Positions 39,755-51,999 of a stretch of 64,000 nucleotides of DNA are shown in pieces. The stretch's first letter is position 1; every line of letters starts with the position of its first letter. The stretch is from positions 10,198,001 to 10,262,000 of the forward strand of contig CAMRHE010000017.1 in NCBI GenBank assembly GCA_947044405.1, in the 5' to 3' direction. The stretch is from Leptodactylus fallax. Lineage: Eukaryota > Chordata > Amphibia > Anura > Leptodactylidae. The notes under the pieces are model-generated. The model did no database searches. It had not been told where the DNA came from and was given only the letters and a program-made list of their open reading frames with translations. The translations under genes were made by a program, and so were the position numbers.

Positions 39755-40120
39755 ACAAAACAAACTTCCTTCTGCAATTCCAACTCTTTGCATCTTTCAA
39801 TAAGTGCTGCTCCACTGATTTCAGCACAGTTGGAGATTTTTCTCTAGCCCCCACTGTTCCTGAGCAATAATTTCAGCAACACATATGCTAATTAGGCTCT
39901 ATACTCTCAGGTGGGAGGTCTTGGTTTGGAGCAGATAGTCTGAGACCTGTCCACATGACAATAGAGAGCCTACTTACCATATTGGGTACTGAAACCAACT
40001 GCACTGGCTGCTCAGGAGGGGTGAGGGCTAGAGAAAAAATTCCAACTATGCCAAAATCACTGGAGAGGTGCCTATTGAAGGATGCAAAGATGGAGTTGGT
40101 AGTCAAAGATCTTCTTTTAA
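39755..40120. repeat. Palindromic element, degenerate copy (AGAGGACCTTTCACC family)
   Basis: CAATTCCAACTCTTTGCATC and CTCTAGCCCCCACTGTTCCT on the left pair with GGGTGAGGGCTAGAGAAAAA and GGATGCAAAGATGG on the right. The right end is GATCTTCTTTTAA. The left terminus has drifted. Confidence 0.7.
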
Positions 40121-41239
40121 ATATCTTGCATTACAAATGGTCTTCTAGAGGGTTGGACTTCTCAAAGATAGTCTACCGAGAATATGATGGAAATGAAAAT
40201 CTGACACAGAAAATCTGATCTGGATAAAGAGGGGGTCTTCAGGAAGAGGTGGTCTTTTAGAAAGGTTTCATCCTATCTAGGTACTGCCCTGCCAGGACTT
40301 TCCTCCTCAATTTTACCACCATAAAACAATATCTTCCAAGTTTCTAAGATAGGAATAAAGGATAGCTGGTGACAGATCTGTAGGAGCTCTAGTCTGAGAA
40401 AGCTGGGGGAGCTGTGACCTCCTGGGCTCAGAGACCTTGCCTGTCTCTGTGACAAATACACATTTGACATATTAGTACAATCCCCAGTTGAACCGATGAA
40501 CTTGTTTCTTACGCTAAACACAATTTACAATTTACTCAATCTATAAATGTGTGTTGTTAAACCACGGCCTCCGCTTGTCGGATCCACAGACGACATTGAG
40601 CGTTCGCAGCCTTTCCATTGATCTTGTCCATCAAGCCCCCAGGGATTGCTGCATTAATAAAACATACTGGAAAATTACTTGGCCCTATTACCTGATGTTT
40701 CTTACAGTACACGGCCGTCCCTTCACTGACAATTATCCAGAGGAACGTCACAATTCTGGTTTGGGGACAAATCTTCCTATCTATGGCCAACAGCAGGTAA
40801 TGGAAGCTGCCAAGGAAATACAGACCATGAAGCCCATGTCATGACCATGGGGACCCTGGAGCGAGGGAGCCCAAGAACAACACTTCCTTCTTTTAATGGG
40901 CGGTAAGACCCTGTACAGAGCCTTACCTCACATACAAGCCAGATAATGGTGAATCAACCCATGGATCATGGCAATGAGGTGGTGGCATCTAGGAGCACCA
41001 GAAGAAGACCTCATTTTAATTTTTTTCTTAGGGGCCCTCTTCTTCCTGCTGTCCCAGATTCTTTCATATCAAATTCTGTCTATCATCATGTCATGGGTTA
41101 AATTTTTAATCTTGTAAATTCTGCACAAAAGTTTTAGGCAGGTTTTGACTTTGAAACTGGACAATTTGGGACATTAAACCCATGGTCTGTAAGGGCCTGT
41201 GGGCGGTTTAGTGTCCCAAAACAACCTGACAGGTTCTCT

Positions 41240-41485
41240 TTAAGCTCTCTACTATCAAGTGGGTGGCCTCAGGCAGGAACAGACAGAATTACACCCCTTC
41301 CCTGCCACCTGCCTGAGCCCACCTCCTTGACAGTCGAACCTAAATTAGCACTTCAGGCACAAAAACTTACAGCACCAATTGCTCAGCAATGGCGGGGGCT
41401 AGAGAAAAACATCACAACTGTGCCAGAATAATCGGAGCAGCACCTATTACAGGATGTGGTGGAGGTGGCGAAAGGTCTTCTTTAA
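41240..41485. repeat. Palindromic element, internally truncated copy
   Basis: The right half (GGCGGGGGCTAGAGAAAAAC to AAAGGTCTTCTTTAA, TTAA 41482-41485) is clear. The left arm is replaced by TTTAAGCTCTCTACTATCAA, which corresponds to internal sequence of the full copy at 35898. Confidence 0.65.
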
Positions 41486-43939
41486 TTCCCATCCATGTCA
41501 GATGCCATAAAGCGCACACACCTTGCTGCAAAGTCTATATAAAGAATACAGGCAGGGAGCTTGTGTCTTCAATATGGACGCATTAATTAACAACAACATT
41601 ACAAAAAAAGCTCGTAATGTCTCTAAATAGATGAGACTTTTCCTTTAAGGACAGATTGTATAGTAATACAATAAGCTACTTTTCCATTTTTACATAAGTG
41701 TACACTATTATAGGGATTTCAATGCGGAAAATTAGATTTCACTAGACGATTAATACTTCAAGGAAATTGGTTTATGGTTAAATCCAGCTCTGTATTACAT
41801 TAGGCTTCTTTTTTATGCCTTGGTTATGTTTGTACGCTGTTTTTATGAAAAATTGGACTACATTATATAGACATAAATTTGCTTTAATCCAGAGATATCA
41901 ATGTTTTATGGGATGCCAGTGTCACATATTATATAGTGCAGCAAATAAAAGGGAGAAATTTACTTTTCTACATGTTTTATTAATAAGGCAATCCCGAGAG
42001 AGAAAATCAATGGAAAGTCTGTAAATGCTTAATGTCCGCCATGGATCTAACACGCGGAGGCTCTGGTCTAATCGACTGATATGGAATTGTGCTATACTGG
42101 TGTCAGCAGGGGGATCTTTGGGCCCCCTCAGGCATCCAGGCCTGGAAGCAACTTTTTTCCTCTACAGCGCCTATTGCTATACATCTGCATAGTCCCACTA
42201 AAACTGGCAGCTGCAAAAGGAATGGGGAAGGGGCCTATCTCCCATGTGGGTGGGGGGAAGACACAGCTGGCAACATGACAATTAGTCATCAACAAACTTT
42301 GCATAAATGAATAGTACAGGCAATTATTAGAAACTTTGTAATATATCTTATCAGAGAAAAAAGCTTCTTTTTCCTCTTATCCCTTCCCCTGACTTTGACT
42401 CTAAAAATCTCTTCTATACTGATTTGGAGGTGGACGACAGACAACATGACTCAGATTACTCTTGTACTCTTGTCTATAGATATCTATAGAGAGAGAAGAG
42501 GAAGGAGTGAGCGCAAACAGAGAGAGAGAAGCAGAAATACAGGTTTAGCATTTTGTTCACCTCTGTACAAGTGTGTACTTCTTTCTATATGTCCTGCATA
42601 GACCTGGGGCAGTGAGTGAGAGACAGCGGACTCTCCTCTACTTACTGTGTGCAGTGTAGGGCAGACTACAGATAGAGCCTGCTGAGGGGGAAAAGTGCTA
42701 AGAATTACAGAACCTAATAATGGCCAGAAATAGACACTCCTCTTGTCAAATAAAATGTCAGCTATGCTTTAACATAGTTTAAGTGTCTCCTCAGATAGCT
42801 ACTTTATGGGTGTCAGTGATTTCAGGGGTCATGTACGTTTCTATCAGTGGTAAGTCCAAAGGTGTCATGAGGACAACCTCTTTTCATATATGGACATCTT
42901 ATCACCCCTACCCTTTAACTATTAGCTAAAGGGGAGAGCAGCTAACTGCTGACTTAAGTAGTCGTCGTGTAATACTACATTTCTCCAGAAGTGGCGGCTG
43001 TATGGCTGGCGATAACAACCCTTCACTAAGGGTTTTTGAAGCCACATCTCTGGCCATCAGCTGATCATTGGGTCAACTTCAGTTTAAAATGGGATGGTCT
43101 TTTTGAGATGACCCCTTTAAGTCCCAGTGACTAGGATGAATAGATACAGACACACAAGACCGAGGCTCTTCCAAGGGGGGGTTCCAATGCTCTGTTCCGT
43201 TCCGATTATAGAGCAGAACGGACCTGGACGGAAGACATTCAGTTGTCATCTGGGTGTTACGCTAAAAAAATCGAACCCCTTGGCCTGCACACTCAGTCGT
43301 GCGTATGAGTCAAAGGATATGCATAGATCTTGTATAAGAATATGTATCCCACTGGGGTGTGAGAAAATGATTACGTAGGAAAAAAAAATGACTGTTCGGG
43401 TCTTTGAGAAATGTCTATAAAATGCTTGACTTAACATATTTGAGTCTTCAGGAGGGGCATCGAGTCTCGGAGAACGTTGTTGTTTTCTTCTCCTAGCTGA
43501 GTATTTCCAAGTCATTAAACCCTCGGCATGAAGGAACAGTAGTTGTTGAAAACTCTACGTAAATATTGTTTTTCAACCTTGTCCAAGTACCACGAGCATC
43601 TCCAAAGCCTTTTCTTAAGTCTCCGATGACGATCGGCACTGCCTGCTGGGAAACACATAGGCGAAGCTAAGATTTATAATGACAGCCTAGCGTTTACAAT
43701 GGCCGGCACTGAAGCGTTGTTTTAATTGTATAATCCTTCAAATTGAAGTAACCAGGTCACCCGTCCATGCGGGAAAAAAATGCTCAAAGCATCGGCCCTT
43801 GTAACGGCAAAATAAAAATACATCAGAGAACATCTAAAGCCCTTGTTTCCTCTCCATGGACAACCCCACAGAAGGCCCTACAAGGCCCAACCTTACGAGT
43901 TGGCACCGATACAGCTTCCTTGTGGGGGGCCCCCCCCAA

Positions 43940-44059
<120 letters not shown>

Positions 44060-46489
44060 ATAATTACTGTCATGGAGGTAGCGGAATAAGTGGATTTTTA
44101 CATAATTTATGACTCTACCCAGAACATGATGGGCACCGTATAACGGATATGAATCATCCAGCTCAGTCTTTTATATTGGCGCTAAATTCTACAAAGCAGA
44201 TTTAGCCGTTATACAATTAGGAAATGATAGTATAATGGATATTATTCTGAAACAATTCAGATAAAAATGTGAACACATATTAATAGATGAGAGGAAGACG
44301 ATAAATTAGATTTATTGTGTATTTTCCTGGGTGGTTATTAGAGAGTAATACGGCAATTAAAATGGGATGCGAGTAGGGCTGAATTATCTGGGGTGGGTGT
44401 TTTTATGGGATGAAGTAGCTGAGAGGGCCCAGTTCTTCCTAGAAGAGTGTCACTGTCATTCATCTGCTCTGTGTCTGGCCATAATGGCCATAATTTTTGG
44501 CTGGACACTTGTTTGATAGAGAGCTGCTCCTCTGGACTTGGCATCTGGAAAATTAGTATGTAATTTTTTTTTACACCCACCCCAGTCACCCCACAGATTG
44601 TTACAAATCCTGGACAACTCCTTTAAACCTTGACATGTGACGCAGCTTGTACAATGAGTGGTATGACACTCAAAGTCTGTCCTATTGATTCTAATTAATA
44701 GGACCTATGCAGAAGATGTATTAGAGGTATCTGTATGACACCACTACCACTGTACCGGCCATCATGCTGGTCATTGTCACTTTAAGCTTCAGTCAGTAGT
44801 CAAAGAACATATGAAATGATAGCAGCAGTATCAATCAAAGACTCTTTTCTGGAAACCCATAACTGTGGGGGCCCATTTTTGCCATGGAACGCCAAGATTA
44901 CTTGATACAGTAAGGATGGGATTGTCTGGTATAACTATAAATATTACACTGAACATGCCTGACAAATAAGAGGACTTCCTCTTTAGACACCTATTAATTA
45001 TTTTCTAAAAAATATGGCACCCGACTGCACCACCAATTTAGTCGTTTAATAGTCCTTACCTGATAGATCCATTCCATTTTCTTTTTCAACATTGGCGAAG
45101 CAACAGTTCTACGTGTCTACATAAGTGTGCCATACCATGTCCAAGCAACTGTGCTGCCCAGTATTCAAACAGTATTGCCAAATAGTCCACAACCTCATCT
45201 CAGAATGAGGTCCTGGTGATGGTGCCCTGATCCTGGTGATGGTGTAATAGGATTTGTCACGAGGAAGGTAACCAAGAGGTTGACTACAAAGCAGAGCTTT
45301 AGGGATAACAGTTCAAGGCTCAGTGAAGTTGTGGACTACTTTGATGGTCTATCAAGGGCTCAGTATGGTTGCAGAACATTAGTTGAGGATTGAACATAGC
45401 CTCAAAACCTTGATTCTTACAATACGAGAAGATGGTCAAGACCAGTGAAATTGTTGGACAGTGAGAACCTTGAGCATAGAGAACCTCTGGATGGAGATGA
45501 TGAGTGAAGGCCATTTGGAATAGAGTTGGAATAAAGTAGACTATACTTTGCTGAGATGGTTCCAGTGAGCATTTTTATATAGTAGTTATCGAAGAGCAAC
45601 CTGCCTTACATATATAAATACAACATTCAAGTGTGGATGCAAGGAAATCTCCATTCCTCTTCATGGAAGTGTAAAGTAGTGACCAATTTTCTAGCCATGA
45701 AGACCCACTATGACGTATACGACATACTGTGAAATGTAAATTTAAATTCACCGTAAAAATTACTTTTTAATGGTAGAAGATCGGCTTAAATGTTGGGTTT
45801 CATCACCATATTCGGCACTGATGAAGTGTAGGCTCTGCTGGAAGCTGTTATCCATTACAAATCTCTTCCTTTCTGTTTTGTTGGCAGCCGGGGCTCATGG
45901 CTTCAGACAATATAGAAAAATTACACTAGTTGACTACTAAGAAGAAATAACATCACCTTCTGGGCCTCTTCCAAAAACAATAAGTGCAGGAAAATGTACT
46001 TAGAAGACATTTTATGGAGGTAATAGTTTTCCATGAAAGTGTTTTCCCTTTTCAGAACTCTTGTTTCCATGTAGGTGGTTGTTCAAACCTCACATTCAGG
46101 AAGAACATCTCATCTCTCAAATGAGACAGTAATGTGTGTTCACCCCAGCCAGGCTGGTTAATGTCCCATGGACTCCCGTAAAGTAATAGATCTTTATTGC
46201 GGCGTCCAGAAGGGTCTACCCAGGCAAACCTAAGGCCACCCAGAACTTTACTGGAAGAACAATGAACATATCGCGTCATCACTGTTCCTTCCAAGGTAGG
46301 GTATCTGGAGAAGATAACCCGACATACTATGGAAATTGTTCCGATTGCCAATTCACACAACTAGGATTTTTTTTCCTTGATTGTCAATGGGAAAAACTTG
46401 CAATGAATATATAGTCTTGGCAATACCCGACTTGATCTAACCAGCGTTGTGCTATACAGTCCTTTGCCCAAGGGCACTGCTGTCCGGGA

Positions 46490-46889
46490 AAACCTCACCG
46501 GGGTTTTTCGACCCCCAGGTGTTTATAGACTGATGATCTAGCCACAGGATAGGTGACTAGTATCTGATCAGTGGAGGTCCGATTACTGGACAGCTGATCC
46601 ATCTGCCTCCTGGAGTCGGAAGGTATTGCATTGGATGGGACTGGATGCAGCTCCTATTCAAGTAGTAGGCGCAGAACTGCAGTACCTCACCGCTACCACT
46701 ATACATTGGACGGGGCTGCAGATGCTTGCATAGGAGCAGAGCTACTTTTGGCTCTAGCCAGTGCAGTAGATTCTGATGCCGGATTAGCTGATTGGTGTGT
46801 GGTCCAGGTGTTGTACTTGCAACGATCTGACCTAATTGGTGCTTAAATCATCAGTATAAAAAAAAACACCTGGAGAAATCCCCTTTAAA
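46490..46889. repeat. Foldback element (AAAGGGGTT family), degenerate
   Basis: The right end ACACCTGGAGAAATCCCCTTT pairs with the left ACCGGGGTTTTTCGACCCCCAGGTGT region. ATAGACTGATGATCTAG pairs with ATCATCAGTATA. The interior holds TCTGATCAGTGGAGGTCCGA and a CTGCAGTACC segment typical of longer members. Confidence 0.6.
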
Positions 46890-47116
46890 AGTAGATGCAG
46901 CACTAAATCAACAATGTGGCCCCTTTATTCTCGGCAAGAGGTCAGACCCCTGTTGATCATAAAGTGATGGCATTTGCTAGTGATATGCACGTCATATGAT
47001 GGGAATATCCCTTTAAACAACAGGCTTGGCTTCATGGGCGGATGCACCATTGAGCAACAGACCCATCTCTAGTCCTTCAGACTGACAAGTATAGATCATG
47101 TTTTATTATTGTCCTC

Positions 47117-47470
47117 TTAAAACAGACTTTTCACCATCTCCATCTCTTTGCATCCATCAATAGGCGCTGCTTCACTGATTCTGGCGCAGTTGGAATTTTT
47201 TCTCTAGCCCCCATGATTCCTAAGCAATCATTTCTGTTAATTTGAACACGATTATGGTCTATATTGTTAGGTGGGCGGTCCTGGGCTGGAGAAGAAAGAC
47301 AGGGCCCGCCTACCTGACAGCAAAGAGCATATATGTACTGACAATTACATCAGCGATTGCTCATGAATGGTGGAGGCTAAAGAAAAAGTTCCAACTGTGC
47401 CAGAATCAGTGAAGCGAAGTCAATTGAAAGATGCAAAGAGTTGGAGGAGGCGATGAAAGGTCCCCTTTAA
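47117..47470. repeat. Palindromic element with TTAA ends (AGAGGACCTTTCACC family)
   Basis: TTAA occurs at 47117-47120 and 47467-47470. CTCTTTGCATCCATCAATAG pairs with TCAATTGAAAGATGCAAAGAG. CAGTTGGAATTTTTTCTCTA pairs with AAAGAAAAAGTTCCAACTGT. The interior has GGTGGGCGGTCCTGGGCTGG and its inverted counterpart. Confidence 0.75.
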
Positions 47471-48449
47471 TACCACTGGGCTCTGGCATCTTGTAGTTCT
47501 GTTGGATAAGGGGGGCAAATACTTTTCCATCTCAGCCCATCACTGGTATCCTATAGAGTTAACCTTGTGTTTTCGTCAGCTGTTTTGTTTAAGCTGCAAC
47601 AGCTACTAAAATGTTCTTGGACAGGATACAAGAAAATCTAAGCATTTGTTCCACTGCAGATATAAGCACATTAGCATCTAATATTGTCCAGGTCGGTATA
47701 TGGTTTTCATTATTTCCAAACATTTACTTCCTCTATAAATCTGTTGAGGCATCTGATTATAATTTGCTAGTTTGGAGTTATATTGAACCTTCTGGAAGCT
47801 GTCATGTGATGAGCGTCCCCACCATGACACATTTTTGAGGGTGCGCACATTACTTTCGGGATGGTTGAAATTCCTTCAGTAGTTTATTCCGGCCTCGCAC
47901 ACCATCAATCTTTACAGTTTGGTTTTGATCTGGTCTCCATTGAAAAGGTCACAAGTCCTCGGAGTGTCTTCTTGGTTTCAGTTCAAAGGTTTCAGAATTT
48001 TTTTTTTTTTTTTTTTTTTAATTTTAAATCTGTTTTATCGGAGATTAGAACAATAGAGATACCAAAGTTTAATAAGAAATAAAGGCGAACATATGTAGAG
48101 CCTCAATTTACTCATGTAATACCATACGGGGAGAGGAGGGGAATGCAGCTGCAGTATTCTCAGTGTGTATGTGTGGTGGCAAGATGTGATATCATGAAGA
48201 GCTGTGACATCACACGAGTAACAGTCCGCCCACTATGTAAAAATGGAGAGAGAAAACGTACATGGCGCTGCCAGAGTCTAAACCTAGAGACTGTCTTTTA
48301 CAAACAGGTATGGTCTAGGTGGGATCATAAAAAGTGAGGTTTTTTATCCCCAGAAATGGTCCCACTCATGAACTTGTGTCTTATTTTTGAGTCATAGCTG
48401 TAATGCCTGTCCTGGCCCCTAGACAAGAGTGCTGCTGTATAGGGGTTAC

Positions 48450-48463
48450 CACAAGGGGGCGGT
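48450..48463 (+). promoter_or_regulatory. CTCF-core-like motif
   Basis: CCACAAGGGGGCGG matches the CCASYAGRKGGCRS core at 13 of 14 positions. Motif match only; occupancy is unknown. Confidence 0.3.
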
Positions 48464-50485
48464 TTCACGGTTGAATCCACACCTTTCTTGACCCTGGTCA
48501 AGCCACCGCTCTTCTAAATGATCATCATCTTAAGGAGAGCTACAGCTTATTGGTTACTGGCGGGGCCCAAAGAGTGAACAGTGAGTATAGTTCTGAATAC
48601 TCACCCCGCTTAGGACCAGCCCCTCCATCTCTGTTCCTGGTGGTGGCATTGCTCTGACAATGTGCCTCTGAGGCAGAGTAGGGAAGGAAGAGGGAGTCCT
48701 AAAAGTAGTAAGTATTGGGAAGCATCACACACACACCACTAACTCCCTGGGCCCCAAGACATTATAGTAAGTGTGGAGGGGGGGGCATTATACTGTGCAT
48801 GGGGGCTCAAAAATTATACTGTCTGGGGGTACTAAGAGGGAATTATGTTGTGTGGAAAGATTACCTTCCCTGGGTGAACATCCCTTCTGGAAAATCCTCT
48901 GTACACCGTGAAGGTGTGTATAGTGCTGTCCATGGCACTACAAGTAGCTCTGTCCCATTTACTTGAATGGGGCAAAGCTGTAGTACCAGGGATGGCGACA
49001 TGCCCAGTAAGCAATGAAAATGTGGCAATTCTTTCCCAAGTGCCTCACCTCAAGCTCCTTCAAACAGTTGATCAGTGGGGGTGCAGAGAGTCGGACCCCC
49101 ACTGATCTGTTATTAATGACCTCTCTTAAGGACAGTCCGTCAATATTAAAGCCCTGGAAAACCCATTTAACTCTTAAGTAAATACATCTAATAAGCACAT
49201 GTCATGCTATAGACCACTCGCTCGTAACAACAACTCCCTATTGGGTTTTACTCTTGGTTTCAATTCCCCCTGTAACGTAATAAAGTCTAAAATGACCCCA
49301 GTGACCCGTCTGGCATTTCAACATACTTTTATGACTCTTGGTAGTACAGTAATATATATCAGGCATGTAGTAATTTTTGGACACGGCTCACATGGGTACT
49401 GAGTGTTCGAGACGTAAGCAGCTTAAAGATCCGAGCCTGACAGGACAATCGTCTGGTTCAGATTTCAGCCGTTTTGAGGTTGTCAACAAAATACAAAAAT
49501 ATCAGAGAAGTGTCATGGAGGGTGAGTTTACCTCCTGAAGGCTGGAAGCTTGGGGAACACATGAAAAACCTTTCTAAACCAAAGGCCAAATCACCCATGT
49601 ATCTCCGCACTTCTCATGAAGACAACCCGTCTATTTGTCCTATTAGGACATATGGACATCATAGAGCGGAGCCCTTGTAGCTTCCCTCTACGAATCAGAA
49701 CGGAGAGAGGCTTTGTAATGGCAAGCAAAGGATTATAAAAACCCCTCAAGCTGAGCAGTACTTACCTCCTGAATTCCCTGCTGCTCTCCATCAATGTTTA
49801 TTAAACAGGGGCAGCACCATTGATATCAAGTGGTGGGGATTCTGGAGGTAAGTACCGCTCTTTTTAACTCTCCGTGGCCATTTTTTTTTTATTGAAACAG
49901 GATAACCCTTGTAAAGAGACACCATATGGGCACATACCAGCCTATCAGGGCCATATTATGGATTCATGCAATGCAGATTGGTAAGGATTAGGCCTAAAGT
50001 CGTCTTAGTCACCTGAATACATGGTAAACTTTGTAGTCATATTAGTAAAATCCTCTCAATCCATCAACGGGATAAGATTTATTCCAGGTTATCAATGTTC
50101 TGGATTACTGTATGTCAAATAAATCTATAAATCACTTATATGTACAAAAAGGAAGCCTGTAAGAGATTATTACGGCTCAGACCTCTGCTTTATGGCCATA
50201 TACACTAGAATGACAGCGAAGCCGAATATGGATGGACCCATAGACCATCTACCTTGTGTGGCGGTGGCCTGACTCTCCCGTGACTACAGTTGTTGGGAGA
50301 CAGAAAGGTTAGTTAAAATCCAACATGCCTGATCCTTTTGTGCTCAGTGAAGATAAGCAGATGTGTTAGGGAGAGGGGCGTAAGCCCCTGGGACAAACCT
50401 AGTATGCATGTGTATGAGGATTGAAAGGAGTAGCTGTTAGTCAAGTGAACATTCAGCAGGACGTTATCTACTGTGTATGGGCAGC

Positions 50486-51040
50486 TTAAAGAGGATCTTT
50501 CACTACTTCCACCAACTCTTTGCATTCATTAATAGGCACAATGTCTGGCGCAGTTTGATTTTTTTCCTCTAGCCCCCACCATTCCAGAGCAATCAATGCT
50601 GTTAATTTCAGCACCCAATATGCTAAATTTTGCTCTGTACTGTCAGGTGGGCAGGCTGGACTGGAGCAGATGTCAGACTGCCCACCTGACAGTAAAGATC
50701 TTAACTGAAAAGGTTGGCCAGGAACTGGAGGTAATTGATACAGATGACCTCTCCTATATCAGATTGGTTGTGGTCCAACACCCAGACCCCATCCCGACCA
50801 CCTGTTTTGGCTGCCAGAAGCCATATACTAGTTATATGGCAGGAAGAAGCTCTGCTCCTCTTCAGGAGAAATATGTTAGGTCATCACTATCAATTTCCTT
50901 CAGATCCTGGACAACTTACAAATTGGGTGCTCAAACCAACATTGCTCAGGAACGGTGGGGGCTAGAAAAAAAAAATTCCAACTGCACTGGAATCAGTGCA
51001 AAGAATTGTACTAGATGGAGGTGGTGAAAGATCCTCTAAG
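50486..51040. repeat. Palindromic element (AGAGGACCTTTCACC family) carrying a nested insertion
   Basis: The left arm from TTAAAGAGGATCTTTCACTA (50486) pairs with the right arm ending GTGGTGAAAGATCCTC (about 51037). A segment from TTAA at 50701 to about 50925 has the features of an AAAGGGGTT-family foldback (GGTTGGCCAGGAACTGGAGG against TCAGATCCTGGACAAC, and GATGACCTCTCC against TAGGTCATCA) and interrupts the host. Confidence 0.65.
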
Positions 51041-51104
51041 TTATCAAATTCGCTTGCCTTGGTGTAAATATCATTGTAAGATGTGGTGCATTAATGCTTA
51101 AATG

Positions 51105-51440
51105 TAAGTAAAACAATCGAAAAACTGTAAAACACAAAAAAACGACACTGCACACCTCATCTGGTTTTTCTCAAGGACAATGAATATGTTTTAATATTTA
51201 AATCTGAACAGCAAATGATGTTGAACACCCTGCAGATAGCACAAGATATGCAGTTCAAAGCATAAAAAGCGAAACGCGTGTGTCCAGTACAACTACGCAC
51301 AAACTACTTCTGATACTTGTTCTGTATTTCGGCCCCATCCTCTGAACGAGGAGGGAGGGGAAGACCCCACGTAGAAAAGCAGCAATGACCCATTTCCTTT
51401 CACTCTTACAGTAAAAAATGAAAGCAGGTTAAATATCTCA
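51105..51440. repeat. Probable interspersed repeat with GCGAAACGCGTG motif
   Basis: The segment contains AAAGCGAAACGCGTGTGTCC and CTGTATTTCGGCCCCATCCT, a combination I recall from a frequent frog interspersed repeat. No other copy is in the window, so ends are not defined. Confidence 0.35.
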
Positions 51441-51999
51441 AGTCACAGAGCATAGAACAATTCACAATTTGATGCGGATAAAAACAGGACGGCACCATTT
51501 GCAATTTAAGATTTTAACAACTACTTGAAATTCAACAATGTAAAACTACTGTACATCATGTCATGAAATCCTAGGTCGGGTTTTGGTTCCAGCAAGGTCA
51601 TTGTATATATAGGTACAACTCATGTTAACAAGTGACCTCTAAGTATCTAGTGAGTACAAAGCTGGATCGGGAAGAAATTCAAGCCTTAGGAATGAGTTTA
51701 TGAAGGATGGGGCATGTCAGCTTGGCCAGTTGTTTCTTGACTCTTGGAGGGCCACCATGAAAGTTTGATATTCCATTGCCGAGGTCAACTCATGTTCACA
51801 GTTGCTGCAGAAGCTCAAAGTGGACATAATGTTGCTTTACATATCTACGCAGGCCTGACACAAGCTTTATAAAAGCGCTCCAAAAGTCCTGTTCTGGTCT
51901 GCACAAAATTTTTGTGGTTGGATGAAATTTTGGCATGGTCAGTGGGTGTTATTGGAGAATTGGTTAATCTTACCCATGTTTAGAATAAAAACTATGAGC

